Positions 22,453-31,008 are shown, counted from the stretch's first letter. The stretch is 32,903 nt of DNA from Desulfobulbus propionicus (GCA_002748755.1 PDTD01000005.1:1-32903), one strand, 5' to 3'. Numbers and translations are program-made. The notes: generated by a model from the letters alone, not told the origin.

Positions 22453-23946
22453 ATGGAAGCCGTTTCCAGTCCCGCTATTGTCGAAAACGCTATCCTGTTG
22501 CCGGCTGTCCTTATCCCGCTCATCGGCAGCCTGATTGTAATGAATTTGAAGAGCAGACCGAACCTGCGAGAAGGTGTCTCCGCCTGTACATCGGTTATGC
22601 TTCTTCTTGTGGTTTTGTCTTTTATTCCCGCGCTCAGGCAAGGACAGGTACTCAGATATGAGATTTTTAGTTTGCTGCCAGGCCTTTCCATCACCTTGCG
22701 AGCCGATGGGTTTTCCATGATTTTCGCTCTGGTCGCTTCCTCGCTGTGGACCATTGCGGTGTTCTACTCCATGGGCTATATGCGGGCCCATGACGAACCC
22801 TGTCAAACCAGGTTCAATGCCTGTTTCGCCTTGGCAATTTTCGGAGCAATCGGCGTTGCCTTGTCCGATAACCTTTTGACCATGTATCTGTTTTATGAGA
22901 TTGTCTCGATATGCACCTACCCCTTGGTTGCGCATCATCAGGATGAGGAATCCTATTCCGGTGCCCGAAAGTATATCGTCTACCTGACAACCACGGCTAA
23001 ATGTTTCTTGCTGCCGTCCATCGTACTGATCTATGTTCTGACCGGGACCCTTGATTTTCCCCATACGATTCGAACCGGAATCCTGCCTGCTGATGCTGAG
23101 AGTTGGGTTGTCATCATGCTCTATGTCTTCTGCATCTTTGGCTTTGCCAAAAACGGAGTCATGCCTTTTCACCATTGGCTGCCCGGAGCTATGGTTGCTC
23201 CCACGCCTGTATCTGCCTTGCTGCATGCGGTAGCTGTGGTCAAGGTTGGGGTATTCTGCACAGCCAGAACCATGCTCTATGTTTTTGGGGTGGACACCAT
23301 GAATGCATTGAACCTTGGCATCCCCACAGCCTATTTTGTCGGCTTCACGATTATCATGGCCTCGGTCATTGCTCTTTCCAAAGACAATCTCAAGGCTCGC
23401 CTGGCCTATTCAACCGTGAGTCAACTCTCATACATTATTATGGGGGTTGCCCTGCTTACACCCCATGCCATTGACGGGGGCTTGATTCATATCGTCAACC
23501 ACGCCTTTTCAAAAATAACTCTGTTTTTCTGTGCCGGGGCAATATATATCGCTGCCCACAAGAAATACATCTCGGAAATGAGCGGTCTCGGACGAACCAT
23601 GCCATGGACCTTCGGCGCCTTTGCCGTGGCTTCACTGTCCATGATCGGCGCCCCTCCGGTGGCTGGTTTCGTGACCAAGTGGTACCTTCTGGTTGGTTCC
23701 ATGGAGGCCCACCAAGTGGGTATTCTGCTCATCCTCATTGCCTCCACGGTGCTGAATGTCGGCTATTTTGCGCCCGTCGCCTACAAGGCCTTCTTTGGTA
23801 AGCGGCCTCATGGAGAGCCTGAGACCGGTATAAAGGAAGCTCCACTGAGTATGCTAATACCCATTATTATTGCAGTGACTGTTTCAGTTATCATCGGGAT
23901 TTTCCCTGGTTTCATGATGCAATTTGTACAAATGGTGACAGGATGA
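22453..23946 (+). CDS. Antiporter-like complex I subunit, first NuoL/MrpD-type copy
   Basis: A 497-residue membrane subunit with about 14 helices, of the proton-translocating antiporter family (NuoL, NuoM, NuoN, MrpD). It occupies the position of nuoL but is shorter and lacks the long lateral helix of NuoL. It therefore looks more like MrpD or the core of NuoL. Key channel residues are intact: Glu149 (LFYEIVSICTY), Lys233 (FAKNGVMPFHHWLPG) and Lys409 (VTKWYLL). PTPVSALLHAVAVVKVG is also conserved. It follows nuoK after 15 bases and overlaps the next small gene by four. Likely pumps a proton or sodium ion per cycle; which ion is not readable. Confidence 0.9.
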   Translation: MEAVSSPAIVENAILLPAVLIPLIGSLIVMNLKSRPNLREGVSACTSVMLLLVVLSFIPALRQGQVLRYEIFSLLPGLSITLRADGFSMIFALVASSLWTIAVFYSMGYMRAHDEPCQTRFNACFALAIFGAIGVALSDNLLTMYLFYEIVSICTYPLVAHHQDEESYSGARKYIVYLTTTAKCFLLPSIVLIYVLTGTLDFPHTIRTGILPADAESWVVIMLYVFCIFGFAKNGVMPFHHWLPGAMVAPTPVSALLHAVAVVKVGVFCTARTMLYVFGVDTMNALNLGIPTAYFVGFTIIMASVIALSKDNLKARLAYSTVSQLSYIIMGVALLTPHAIDGGLIHIVNHAFSKITLFFCAGAIYIAAHKKYISEMSGLGRTMPWTFGAFAVASLSMIGAPPVAGFVTKWYLLVGSMEAHQVGILLILIASTVLNVGYFAPVAYKAFFGKRPHGEPETGIKEAPLSMLIPIIIAVTVSVIIGIFPGFMMQFVQMVTG

Positions 23947-24218
23947 TGAAGAAAAACCACTTGCTCCAGACTCACCTCAAAAAAGTGATCGGGTGCTGTC
24001 TTGCTGCGTTGACAGGGATTGCGCTCTTTTCCGCAGCCATGGACACCAGTAATGCCGGCTCCTGGTTTGCGAAGAACATCCCTGCGTTTTGGTCGATATT
24101 TGGTTTTCTAGCTGCAACGATTATCATAATTATTGCACATCTTGCTGCCAAAGCCGGGCTTCAGGTTCCTGAAGATTTTTATGAACGAGCAGTACTAAAC
24201 GGCAAAGAGGAAGAGTAA
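23943..24218 (+). CDS. Small two-helix membrane protein inside the nuo operon
   Basis: 91 residues, not one of the standard Nuo subunits. A basic N-terminus (MMKKNHLLQTHLKKVIG) leads into one hydrophobic stretch (about 17-34). A longer very hydrophobic helix follows at about 50-71 (FGFLAATIIIIIAHLAAKAG), then an acidic cytoplasmic tail ending KEEE. It overlaps the upstream antiporter gene by four bases (ATGA) and the downstream one by a single base, so it is firmly coupled to both. It may be an accessory subunit joining the two NuoL-like subunits, by inference only. Confidence 0.8.
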   Translation: MMKKNHLLQTHLKKVIGCCLAALTGIALFSAAMDTSNAGSWFAKNIPAFWSIFGFLAATIIIIIAHLAAKAGLQVPEDFYERAVLNGKEEE

Positions 24219-26005
24219 TGTATAGTTTTATTCACCCCTCACTGCTCCTGATCCTGGGAGCACTTCTTCTACCCTTTATCAGGGGGCCGGTACGTAAGGC
24301 GTATCTCGTCGTAGTCCCAACGATGACGCTGCTGGCTGTGGTAATGAATAGCATCCTGTCTGATACCTTTGCTGTTTTTGAATTTTTGGACTGGCAACTG
24401 GTTTTGGGACGTGTGGATGAACTCTCGTCTGTATTTGCCGTCATTATGGCTATTGTTGCCGTTATCGGGACCGTCTACGGACTGCATGTGAAAAAAACTG
24501 TGGAGCACATAGCTGCCTGGTTTTATGTGGCGGGTTCCCTGGGAGCCATATACTGCGCTGATTACATCAGTCTGTTCTTTTTCTGGGAAATGATGGCCTT
24601 TTCCTCTGTTTTTCTGATCTGGTTTCGGAGGAGAAAACAGAGTCTGAGTGTTGGCTATCGCTACCTGCTGATCCATGCCACCGGCGGGGTTATCCTCCTT
24701 GCAGGCATTCTGTTGAGATACCAGGCTGTGGGGAACATTGAATTCGACTTGATGGACATAGCCCATCCCCGGCTGTACACCTATCTGATCATGATGGGTT
24801 TTGCCTTGAATGCTGCGGTGGTTCCTTTGCACTCCTGGTTGCCGGAAGCCTATGCAGAGGCCTCTTTCAATGGCGCGGTCTTTCTCTGCGCCTGTACCAC
24901 CAAGACTGCAGTATATACCCTGGCCCGAACCTGTGCAGGCATGAACATTCTGGTGGTTCTTGGCGTTGTCATGGCACTGTACGGTGTGCTTTATGCCATC
25001 CTTGAAAACGATATCCGGAAATTACTCGCCTGGTCCATTATCTCCCAGGTAGGCTACATGATAGCAGGTGTGGGAATAGGTACGAATATGGCCATCAATG
25101 GGGCGATTGCCCATGCGGTCGCCCATATTCTCTATAAGAGTTTACTCTTCATGGGCACGGGATCAGTCCTCTATATGACCGGGAAGAGCAGGTTTACCGA
25201 ATTGGGAGGACTGTATAGAAAAATGCCGGTAACCCTCCTCTGTACCGTTGTTGGTTGTCTTTCCATCTCCGCCGCGCCTTTTTTTGCTGCCTATGCTTCC
25301 AAAGGCATGATTCTAAATGCCTGCTCCAAAGCCGGGCTGCACTGGGCGAGCTGGTTGCTGATGTTCGGCGCGACGGGTACCATGCTGTACAATGGGCTGA
25401 AGTTGCCGTTTTTTCTCTTTTTTGGAAAAAACAAATGCAGCGAGTCAACCTGGGAACGTGCAGAGGATCCTCCATGGAATATGCAGCTGGCCATGTTCTT
25501 GGGTGCGATCTTGTGCGTGATTGTTGGTTCTGCACCCGGCTTTCTCTACGCCATGCTGCCATACCCCGTCCTCTACAACCCGTTCAGCCTGTATCATTTC
25601 ATGGAAACCCTGCAAGTTATGGGATTTACGGCCTTGGCTTTTTTCCTGTTCAAAGGACTTATAGAGCCCAAGAACGCGATCAGTGTGGATCTTGATTGGC
25701 TGTATCGAAACCTCGCAGCAGTGTTTATGTGGTTAGCGCGTTATCCAATTCAACGGTTTGACACGGCTTGGGGGGAGGCGTATCGGGTGGTCGGCTTACG
25801 CTTATTGATGGGTATGAGTCATTTCTGGAGCTGGTTTGACTGGCATGGCATCGACCTGATAGTTGACGGCATTGCCCGAAGCGTGCGTGCTCTTGGTGGA
25901 AAACTGCGCATCGTGCAGAGCGGCCAGATTCAGCATGTACTGTTTTATGCCTCCAGTCTCGCGGCGATCGTTTTGATTACTCTGATTTTCTATCATATTT
26001 TATAA
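24218..26005 (+). CDS. Antiporter-like complex I subunit, second NuoL-type copy with C-terminal extension
   Basis: A 595-residue membrane protein of the NuoL/MrpD family. About 14 helices are followed by a C-terminal extension (residues 480-595) that includes WFDWHGIDLIVDG and LRIVQSGQIQHVLFY and a final membrane helix. This resembles the end of NuoL with its lateral helix, so this copy may be the distal pump. Glu124 (FFWEMMAF), Lys229 (TTKTAVY) and Lys362 (YASKGMI) are present. The family lysine of helix 7 is replaced: the segment reads FALNAAVVPLHSWLP, with Asn198 where NuoL has GKSAQ. It starts in the last base of the preceding gene. Confidence 0.88.
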   Translation: MYSFIHPSLLLILGALLLPFIRGPVRKAYLVVVPTMTLLAVVMNSILSDTFAVFEFLDWQLVLGRVDELSSVFAVIMAIVAVIGTVYGLHVKKTVEHIAAWFYVAGSLGAIYCADYISLFFFWEMMAFSSVFLIWFRRRKQSLSVGYRYLLIHATGGVILLAGILLRYQAVGNIEFDLMDIAHPRLYTYLIMMGFALNAAVVPLHSWLPEAYAEASFNGAVFLCACTTKTAVYTLARTCAGMNILVVLGVVMALYGVLYAILENDIRKLLAWSIISQVGYMIAGVGIGTNMAINGAIAHAVAHILYKSLLFMGTGSVLYMTGKSRFTELGGLYRKMPVTLLCTVVGCLSISAAPFFAAYASKGMILNACSKAGLHWASWLLMFGATGTMLYNGLKLPFFLFFGKNKCSESTWERAEDPPWNMQLAMFLGAILCVIVGSAPGFLYAMLPYPVLYNPFSLYHFMETLQVMGFTALAFFLFKGLIEPKNAISVDLDWLYRNLAAVFMWLARYPIQRFDTAWGEAYRVVGLRLLMGMSHFWSWFDWHGIDLIVDGIARSVRALGGKLRIVQSGQIQHVLFYASSLAAIVLITLIFYHIL

Positions 26006-26018
26006 GGGGAAGGAGGGC

Positions 26019-27536
26019 ATGGACGTCTTACAGAATCTCAATCAGGGGTTTCCCCTGCTCAGTTTCCTGATCTTCTTCCCACTTGCCGGAAGCTTGGTGC
26101 TTTTTGTCTATCCCAAGGAAGGATTTGCCAGATACTGGACGCTTGCGGTCACAGGCATTACCGCGTTCTGCTCCATGGGATTGCTTATTGGATTTGACCA
26201 AAGCTCAACCAAATTTCAGTTTGCGGAGCAATACGCCTGGATCCCACAGTTTCAAATTAACTATGTTGTCGGTGTTGACGGTATATCTTTATTACTGGTG
26301 ATTCTCACCACCTTGATTATGCCATTTTGTGTACTGGCCTCATGGAAGTATATCGAAAAAAGGGTGACTGCGTTTATGGTATGCCTGCTGGTCATGGAAA
26401 CCTCCATGATAGGGGTGTTCGTGGCTCTTGATTTCATTCTGTTTTATATTATGTGGGAGTTTATGCTTATTCCCATGTATCTTTTGATTGCCATCTGGGG
26501 TGGGCCAAGAAAGGTTTATGCATCCATAAAATTCTTCCTCTATACCCTTGCCGGGTCAGTGCTGTTGCTGGTGGCTATTATTGCCCTGTACCTGAAAAAT
26601 GGCAGTTTTTTTATTCCCGGCATGATGTGGCAAGAGTATTCTATGGCTTTCCAGGTATTTGTTTTCCTGGCCTTTTTCCTGGCTTTTGCCATCAAAGTTC
26701 CCATGTTTCCGCTACATACCTGGCTGCCTGCTGCGCACGTTGAAGCACCCACTGCTGGTTCTGTTATCTTGGCCTCCATTCTGCTCAAGATGGGCACCTA
26801 TGGCATGTTGCGCTTCTGCTTGCCCATAACTCCGGATGCCAGTATGCTCCTGGCCCCCTCTATTCTTTGGCTGTCCATCGCCGGTATTCTCTACGGTGGT
26901 TTTACGGCACTGGCCCAACATGACATGAAAAAATTGATTGCCTATTCCTCTGTCGGTCACATGGGATTTGTTACCTTGGGTATTTTTGTTTTCAACGCTC
27001 AGGGAATTCAGGGGGCTATGTTGCAGATGATTAACCATGGGGTGACCACCGGGGCGTTGTTTCTTTGTGTTGGCATGATATATGAGAGAACCCATAGCCG
27101 TGCATTACGGAGCGCAACCGGGATTGGCAAATATATGCCGTGGTACGTGACTTTTCTGACCTTTTTCTGCCTCTCGTCCTTTGCCTTCCCTGGGACCAAT
27201 TCCTTTATTGGAGAATTCCTGGTTCTAGCCGGTGCTTTTCAAATGGATAAGACCCTGGCCCTTGCCGCTATACCCGGAGCGGTGTTGGCGGCAGCCTACA
27301 TGCTTCGCATGTTGCAGAAAATTGTATGGGGGGGAACGGATAATCCGGATCAGAGCTATCTGAGCGATCTCAATATCCGGGAAATAGTGATTCTTGCACC
27401 TTTCCTGCTTTTTGTTTTCTGGATCGGTTTGGGGCCCCAGCCGTTCATCGACCTCATGGACGCATCGGTTCAGCAACTGGTGGATCAGTTTTCTCTGTGG
27501 CAGCAACACCATGTCGCAACAGAACTCATCCGGTAA
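26019..27536 (+). CDS. nuoM: Complex I subunit NuoM
   Basis: Antiporter-like membrane subunit, 505 residues with 14 helices. All central proton-channel residues are present: Glu147 (IMWEFMLIPMY), Lys226 (FAIKVPMFPLHTWLP) and, in helix 12, Glu399 (SFIGEFLVL). That last glutamate is the mark that separates NuoM from NuoL and NuoN, which have lysine. EAPTAGSVILASILLKMGTYG and AYSSVGHMGFV are also family-typical. It follows the second NuoL-like gene after 13 bases, with GGGGAAGGAGGG before the ATG. Confidence 0.96.
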   Translation: MDVLQNLNQGFPLLSFLIFFPLAGSLVLFVYPKEGFARYWTLAVTGITAFCSMGLLIGFDQSSTKFQFAEQYAWIPQFQINYVVGVDGISLLLVILTTLIMPFCVLASWKYIEKRVTAFMVCLLVMETSMIGVFVALDFILFYIMWEFMLIPMYLLIAIWGGPRKVYASIKFFLYTLAGSVLLLVAIIALYLKNGSFFIPGMMWQEYSMAFQVFVFLAFFLAFAIKVPMFPLHTWLPAAHVEAPTAGSVILASILLKMGTYGMLRFCLPITPDASMLLAPSILWLSIAGILYGGFTALAQHDMKKLIAYSSVGHMGFVTLGIFVFNAQGIQGAMLQMINHGVTTGALFLCVGMIYERTHSRALRSATGIGKYMPWYVTFLTFFCLSSFAFPGTNSFIGEFLVLAGAFQMDKTLALAAIPGAVLAAAYMLRMLQKIVWGGTDNPDQSYLSDLNIREIVILAPFLLFVFWIGLGPQPFIDLMDASVQQLVDQFSLWQQHHVATELIR

Positions 27537-27610
27537 CGAGACGCCGTGAGGTCAACGTGTATACGACTATCTCATCTGCATTATTGAAGATTATTGAGTA
27601 GGGCATATCT

Positions 27611-29029
27611 ATGATGGCTATACTTCCTGAACTGGTGTTGCTGTGTGGAGCAACTTTTTATTTCGTTGTCAGTCTTCTTCCAGCACCTGATGTTAGATTA
27701 TTACGCCGTAGCAGCATTCTTATTGGCTTGCTGGTGTTTGTTTCTACCTGTTTTGCGTGCCGTCAGGAGAGCGTTCTGTTTTTCGGCTCCTATGTTGTTG
27801 ACGGTTATTCGCAGATGTTCAAGCTTTTGATCGGGTTTACCTTGGCTGTGGTCATGGTCTTCGGGATGCAGCTCAAAGGTATCAATGATGAGGTTCGGGC
27901 GGAATACAGCCTGTTTCTTTTTTTAAGTGTGCTGGGGCTGATGATGCTGGTCAGCTCCGTTGAACTCACAGCAATATTTATCAGCCTGGAGCTTTCTTCC
28001 TTTGCCTTGTACATTATGGTACCCATGCGGGACGACCAAACAGGTACCCGAAGCCAGATGGAGGCGGGGATTAAATATCTCCTGTTCGGTGTCATGGCCA
28101 CCGGCTTCATGCTCTTTGGTATGAGCTACCTCTTCGGCCTGACCGGTTCCACCTATCTGGAAGACATCATTCCAGCCCTTGATACACTTGGACAGCAGCC
28201 AGCCGTGCTCGTTGCTCTGCTCTTAATTTTAGGCGGATTTTTCTACAAACTGGCTGTTTTCCCTATGCAATTCTGGGTGCCGGATGTCTATGAGGGAGCA
28301 AGCAATGACACAGCCGGCTTTATTGCCACCGTGCCGAAACTCGGGGCTGTCGCCCTTATAATTCGTTTTATGACCTTCCCCATGGGACAGCCTGAGTTCA
28401 TGGCCCAGTTTCTTGGGGCCATCGCCCTGTGCTCTATGTTCTACGGAAATCTCTGCGCGTTGGTCCAGAAAGATGTCAAGCGTATGTTGGGCTTTTCCGG
28501 TATAGCGCATGCCGGATTCGTCCTGCTTGGGCTTTTGAGCTTCAAGGCAGAGGGGTACGGGCTGGCCATTTTTTATATTTTCGGCTACGTCATTATGAAC
28601 CTGGCCTGCTTTCTCGTGATCAGTGCTGTCTCCCAAAAAGGTGAAAATGTCAAGGTGGATGACTTTAACGGACTCTACAAAAGGCAGCCCGTCCTTGCAT
28701 TGATTCTCAGTACCGCTCTTTTTGCCCTTGCCGGAATACCCCCTTTTGTTGGGTTCATGGGGAAGTTTTTTCTTCTGACGTCTACCCTGCAGCAGGACCA
28801 TTTGGTCATCGTTGTCCTGGCTTCCATCAATACCGCTCTTGCTCTTTACTACTATCTCTGCGTTGTCAAGGCTGCCTATACAGAGGAGCCTGAGAAAAAA
28901 CCTTCGGTGACTGTAAGTCCGTTGACCAGTGCAACTGGCATCTTGTTGGTTGTGCTTATTATCATCATGGGAGCTCTCCCTTCCAAATTTATTGGTTTGG
29001 CCGACAGAGTTGTGCAGGGGATAATGTAA
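27611..29029 (+). CDS. nuoN: Complex I subunit NuoN
   Basis: Antiporter-like membrane subunit, 472 residues with 14 helices. Channel residues are intact: Glu127 (FISLELSSFALY), Lys213 (FFYKLAVFPMQFWVPDVYEG) and Lys385 (FMGKFFLL). The motif VPDVYEGA and the conserved GIPPFVGF confirm NuoN. It is the last gene of the operon, 74 bases after nuoM, the largest gap between genes of the operon; no internal promoter stands out there. Confidence 0.95.
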   Translation: MMAILPELVLLCGATFYFVVSLLPAPDVRLLRRSSILIGLLVFVSTCFACRQESVLFFGSYVVDGYSQMFKLLIGFTLAVVMVFGMQLKGINDEVRAEYSLFLFLSVLGLMMLVSSVELTAIFISLELSSFALYIMVPMRDDQTGTRSQMEAGIKYLLFGVMATGFMLFGMSYLFGLTGSTYLEDIIPALDTLGQQPAVLVALLLILGGFFYKLAVFPMQFWVPDVYEGASNDTAGFIATVPKLGAVALIIRFMTFPMGQPEFMAQFLGAIALCSMFYGNLCALVQKDVKRMLGFSGIAHAGFVLLGLLSFKAEGYGLAIFYIFGYVIMNLACFLVISAVSQKGENVKVDDFNGLYKRQPVLALILSTALFALAGIPPFVGFMGKFFLLTSTLQQDHLVIVVLASINTALALYYYLCVVKAAYTEEPEKKPSVTVSPLTSATGILLVVLIIIMGALPSKFIGLADRVVQGIM

Positions 29030-29131
29030 GAGCTGAAATCAGAGTATCTTTTTCAAGATCATCCATCTTCGGACGATCGTCATGGGCCGTATAGAGGTGG
29101 TATTGCGCTCGATCGTGCGGAGTCGAAAAAT

Positions 29132-29201
29132 GGGCAATTTGAAAACAGGTAGAGGATCTGTGTGAGAAGGGGCAGTCAAGTGTGTACCAGTTGCCCAATA
29201 T
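29132..29201 (+). other. Region downstream of nuoN with inverted repeats
   Basis: TGGGCAA near 29132 can pair with TTGCCCA near 29193 across about 50 bases. An imperfect GATCATCC/GGACGATC hairpin precedes it near 29057-29080. No T-rich terminator follows either. No gene is seen in 29030-29250. Confidence 0.3.
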
Positions 29202-29249
29202 TGGATGTGATTTCAAACGCAGTCGAATTATTCATAAACATTATGAAGC

Positions 29250-29334
29250 AATGTTTTGTATGTTGTTTCTTGTAATTTATTCTTGTTCTATTATTATTTA
29301 ATTTCAACAAAATGTTCATGAGAAATCCGAGTAA
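29250..29334 (+). repeat. Partial MITE-like repeat (right half only)
   Basis: An AT-rich segment (TTGTTTCTTGTAATTTATTC) resembles the right half of copy 2 and ends in the intact terminus GTTCATGAGAAATCCGAG. It lies directly before copy 4, making a head-to-tail pair whose abutting ends form an inverted repeat. Confidence 0.6.
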
Positions 29335-29335
29335 T

Positions 29336-29534
29336 GCCGGATTTCTCATGAGTTCAGGTGGTAAATCTTTCTACTTGGGTATATAAGCTGCAAAAGATTG
29401 CCGAAGATGGTCCTGCCTGGGCAGACCTTTGATGGACCTTTTGTTGAAATTTCAGCCTGCTCACGAACAGCACATCCATTTGTTTTGGTTCATTTTTTTA
29501 AATGAGACAAAATGTTCATGAGAAATTAGAATTA
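29336..29534 (+). repeat. MITE-like intergenic repeat, copy 4
   Basis: About 199 bp. Left end GCCGGATTTCTCATGAGTTC, then AGGTGG, the core TTGCCGAAGATGGTCCTGCC, an interrupted hairpin near 29487-29513 (TCATTT and AAATGA), and right end GTTCATGAGAAAT followed by a decayed terminus. The glyA stop codon (complement of 29532-29534) lies in its last bases. Confidence 0.78.
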
Positions 29535-30788
29535 GGCCTTTGTCAGGTACTCCAAGCCGGGAGCAGGAAAATCTGCGCAGAGGGCGCTGATTGTAGCGGC
29601 TATCTCTTTCTGTAGGTTTGTATTTTCTGGATCTGCAACCACCATGTTGATCCAGTCCCCTATTTGTTGCATTTCCTGCTCTTTGAAGCCCCGAGAGGTT
29701 ACGGAGCAGGTACCCAGGCGGACTCCGCTTGGATCAAATGGTTTACGCTGATCATTGGGGATTGCGTTGTAATTGAGCACGATACCTGCGGCATCCAGGG
29801 CCTTGGCTGCAATTTTCCCGGTTACCCCTTTCTTGGTCAGGTCAATGAGCATCAGGTGGTTTTCCGTACCACCGGTAATCAGATTGAAACCGTGTCCGTT
29901 CAGGGTCTCTGCCAGGGTCTGGGCATTGGCAACAATCTGGTTCGCGTATGCCTTGAACGACTCTGAAGAAGCCTCCTTCAGGGCCACGGCTATGGCCGCT
30001 GTGGTGCTATTGTGCGGACCGCCTTGAATGCCTGGAAATACTGCCTTGTCAATGGCCTGGGCATGTTCCTGTTTGCAGAGAATCATTGCTCCCCGTGGTC
30101 CACGTAATGACTTATGGGTTGTGGTGGTGACCACATCGGCATAGGGGATCGGTGAGGGGTGGACTCCACCTGCGACCAACCCGGCGAAATGTGCCATGTC
30201 CACCAGCAGAATTGCACCGACTTCATTGGCTATCTCTCTGAATTTGGGGAAATCAAGAATCCTTGGATAGGCGGAGTGACCCGCAATTATGATTTTAGGC
30301 ATACATTTTTTTGCCTGAGCACGGATCGCCTCGTAGTCAAGAATACCTGTTTGGGGATCCAGGCTGTAGGATTCAGCGTGAAAGTATTTGCCTGATAAAG
30401 ACACCTTGGAACCATGGGTCAGGTGGCCGCCGTGGGGAAGAGCCATGCCCAGAATGGTGTCTCCGGGCTTGATAAAGGCGAAATAGACCGCCAGATTGGC
30501 GGGAGAACCAGAGTAGGGCTGTACATTTACATGTTCAGCACCGAAAAGCGTTTTGGCTCGCTCAATGGCCAGTGTCTCGATTTGGTCAATATATTGCTGC
30601 CCTTCATAATATCTTTTTCCCGCATACCCTTCGGAATATTTGTTGGTCAGCACGGAACCCGAGGCCTCCATAACTGCGGCTGAAACATAATTTTCTGAAG
30701 CTATGAGCCGGATTTTATTAGCCTGACGCTTTTCTTCATTTTTAATCAGGGTAAAGATCTCCTGGTCCTGGCTTTCCAGATAGCGCAT
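29532..30788 (-). CDS. glyA: Serine hydroxymethyltransferase
   Basis: PLP enzyme that interconverts serine and glycine with tetrahydrofolate, supplying one-carbon units. 418 residues, normal length. The N-terminal IRLIASENY, NVQPYSGSPAN, VDMAHFAGLVAGG with the PLP aspartate, and TTTTHKSLRGPRG with the Schiff-base Lys226 are all intact. AAGGAG lies eight bases before the ATG. It is divergent from the aldolase gene with 294 bases between. Its TAA stop coincides with the right edge of repeat copy 4. Confidence 0.97.
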   Translation of the reverse strand: MRYLESQDQEIFTLIKNEEKRQANKIRLIASENYVSAAVMEASGSVLTNKYSEGYAGKRYYEGQQYIDQIETLAIERAKTLFGAEHVNVQPYSGSPANLAVYFAFIKPGDTILGMALPHGGHLTHGSKVSLSGKYFHAESYSLDPQTGILDYEAIRAQAKKCMPKIIIAGHSAYPRILDFPKFREIANEVGAILLVDMAHFAGLVAGGVHPSPIPYADVVTTTTHKSLRGPRGAMILCKQEHAQAIDKAVFPGIQGGPHNSTTAAIAVALKEASSESFKAYANQIVANAQTLAETLNGHGFNLITGGTENHLMLIDLTKKGVTGKIAAKALDAAGIVLNYNAIPNDQRKPFDPSGVRLGTCSVTSRGFKEQEMQQIGDWINMVVADPENTNLQKEIAATISALCADFPAPGLEYLTKA

Positions 30789-30979
30789 ATCTTGTCTCCT
30801 TGGTTATTCTCGCCATGCAAGGGGTAACAGAGATTGAGGTCTCTTGGTGGTGATTAATAAGTAGGCCTTTGTAAAAAAGTATTTCTCATCCTACTCAAGA
30901 AGCCTGACTTTGCACAAGATAAAATGGTGTCTGGGGTACAAGAATTCCATATGGGAAAAAAGGTTGGGTTGACAAGCTG

Positions 30980-31008
30980 TTGATATACTGTACCCGTGCT
31001 GATATAGT
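30980..31008 (+). promoter_or_regulatory. Sigma70-like promoter for the aldolase gene
   Basis: TTGATA and TATAGT with a 17-base spacer. The start would be near 31015, about 68 bases before the ATG. A second TTGACA at 30969-30974 has no matching -10. Confidence 0.6.

Noticed and set aside
22426-23226. 266-codon minus-strand frame inside the nuo operon
   Set aside because: Antisense to the first NuoL-like gene; the composition is rich in Gln, Gly and His, as expected when membrane-protein codons are read in reverse.
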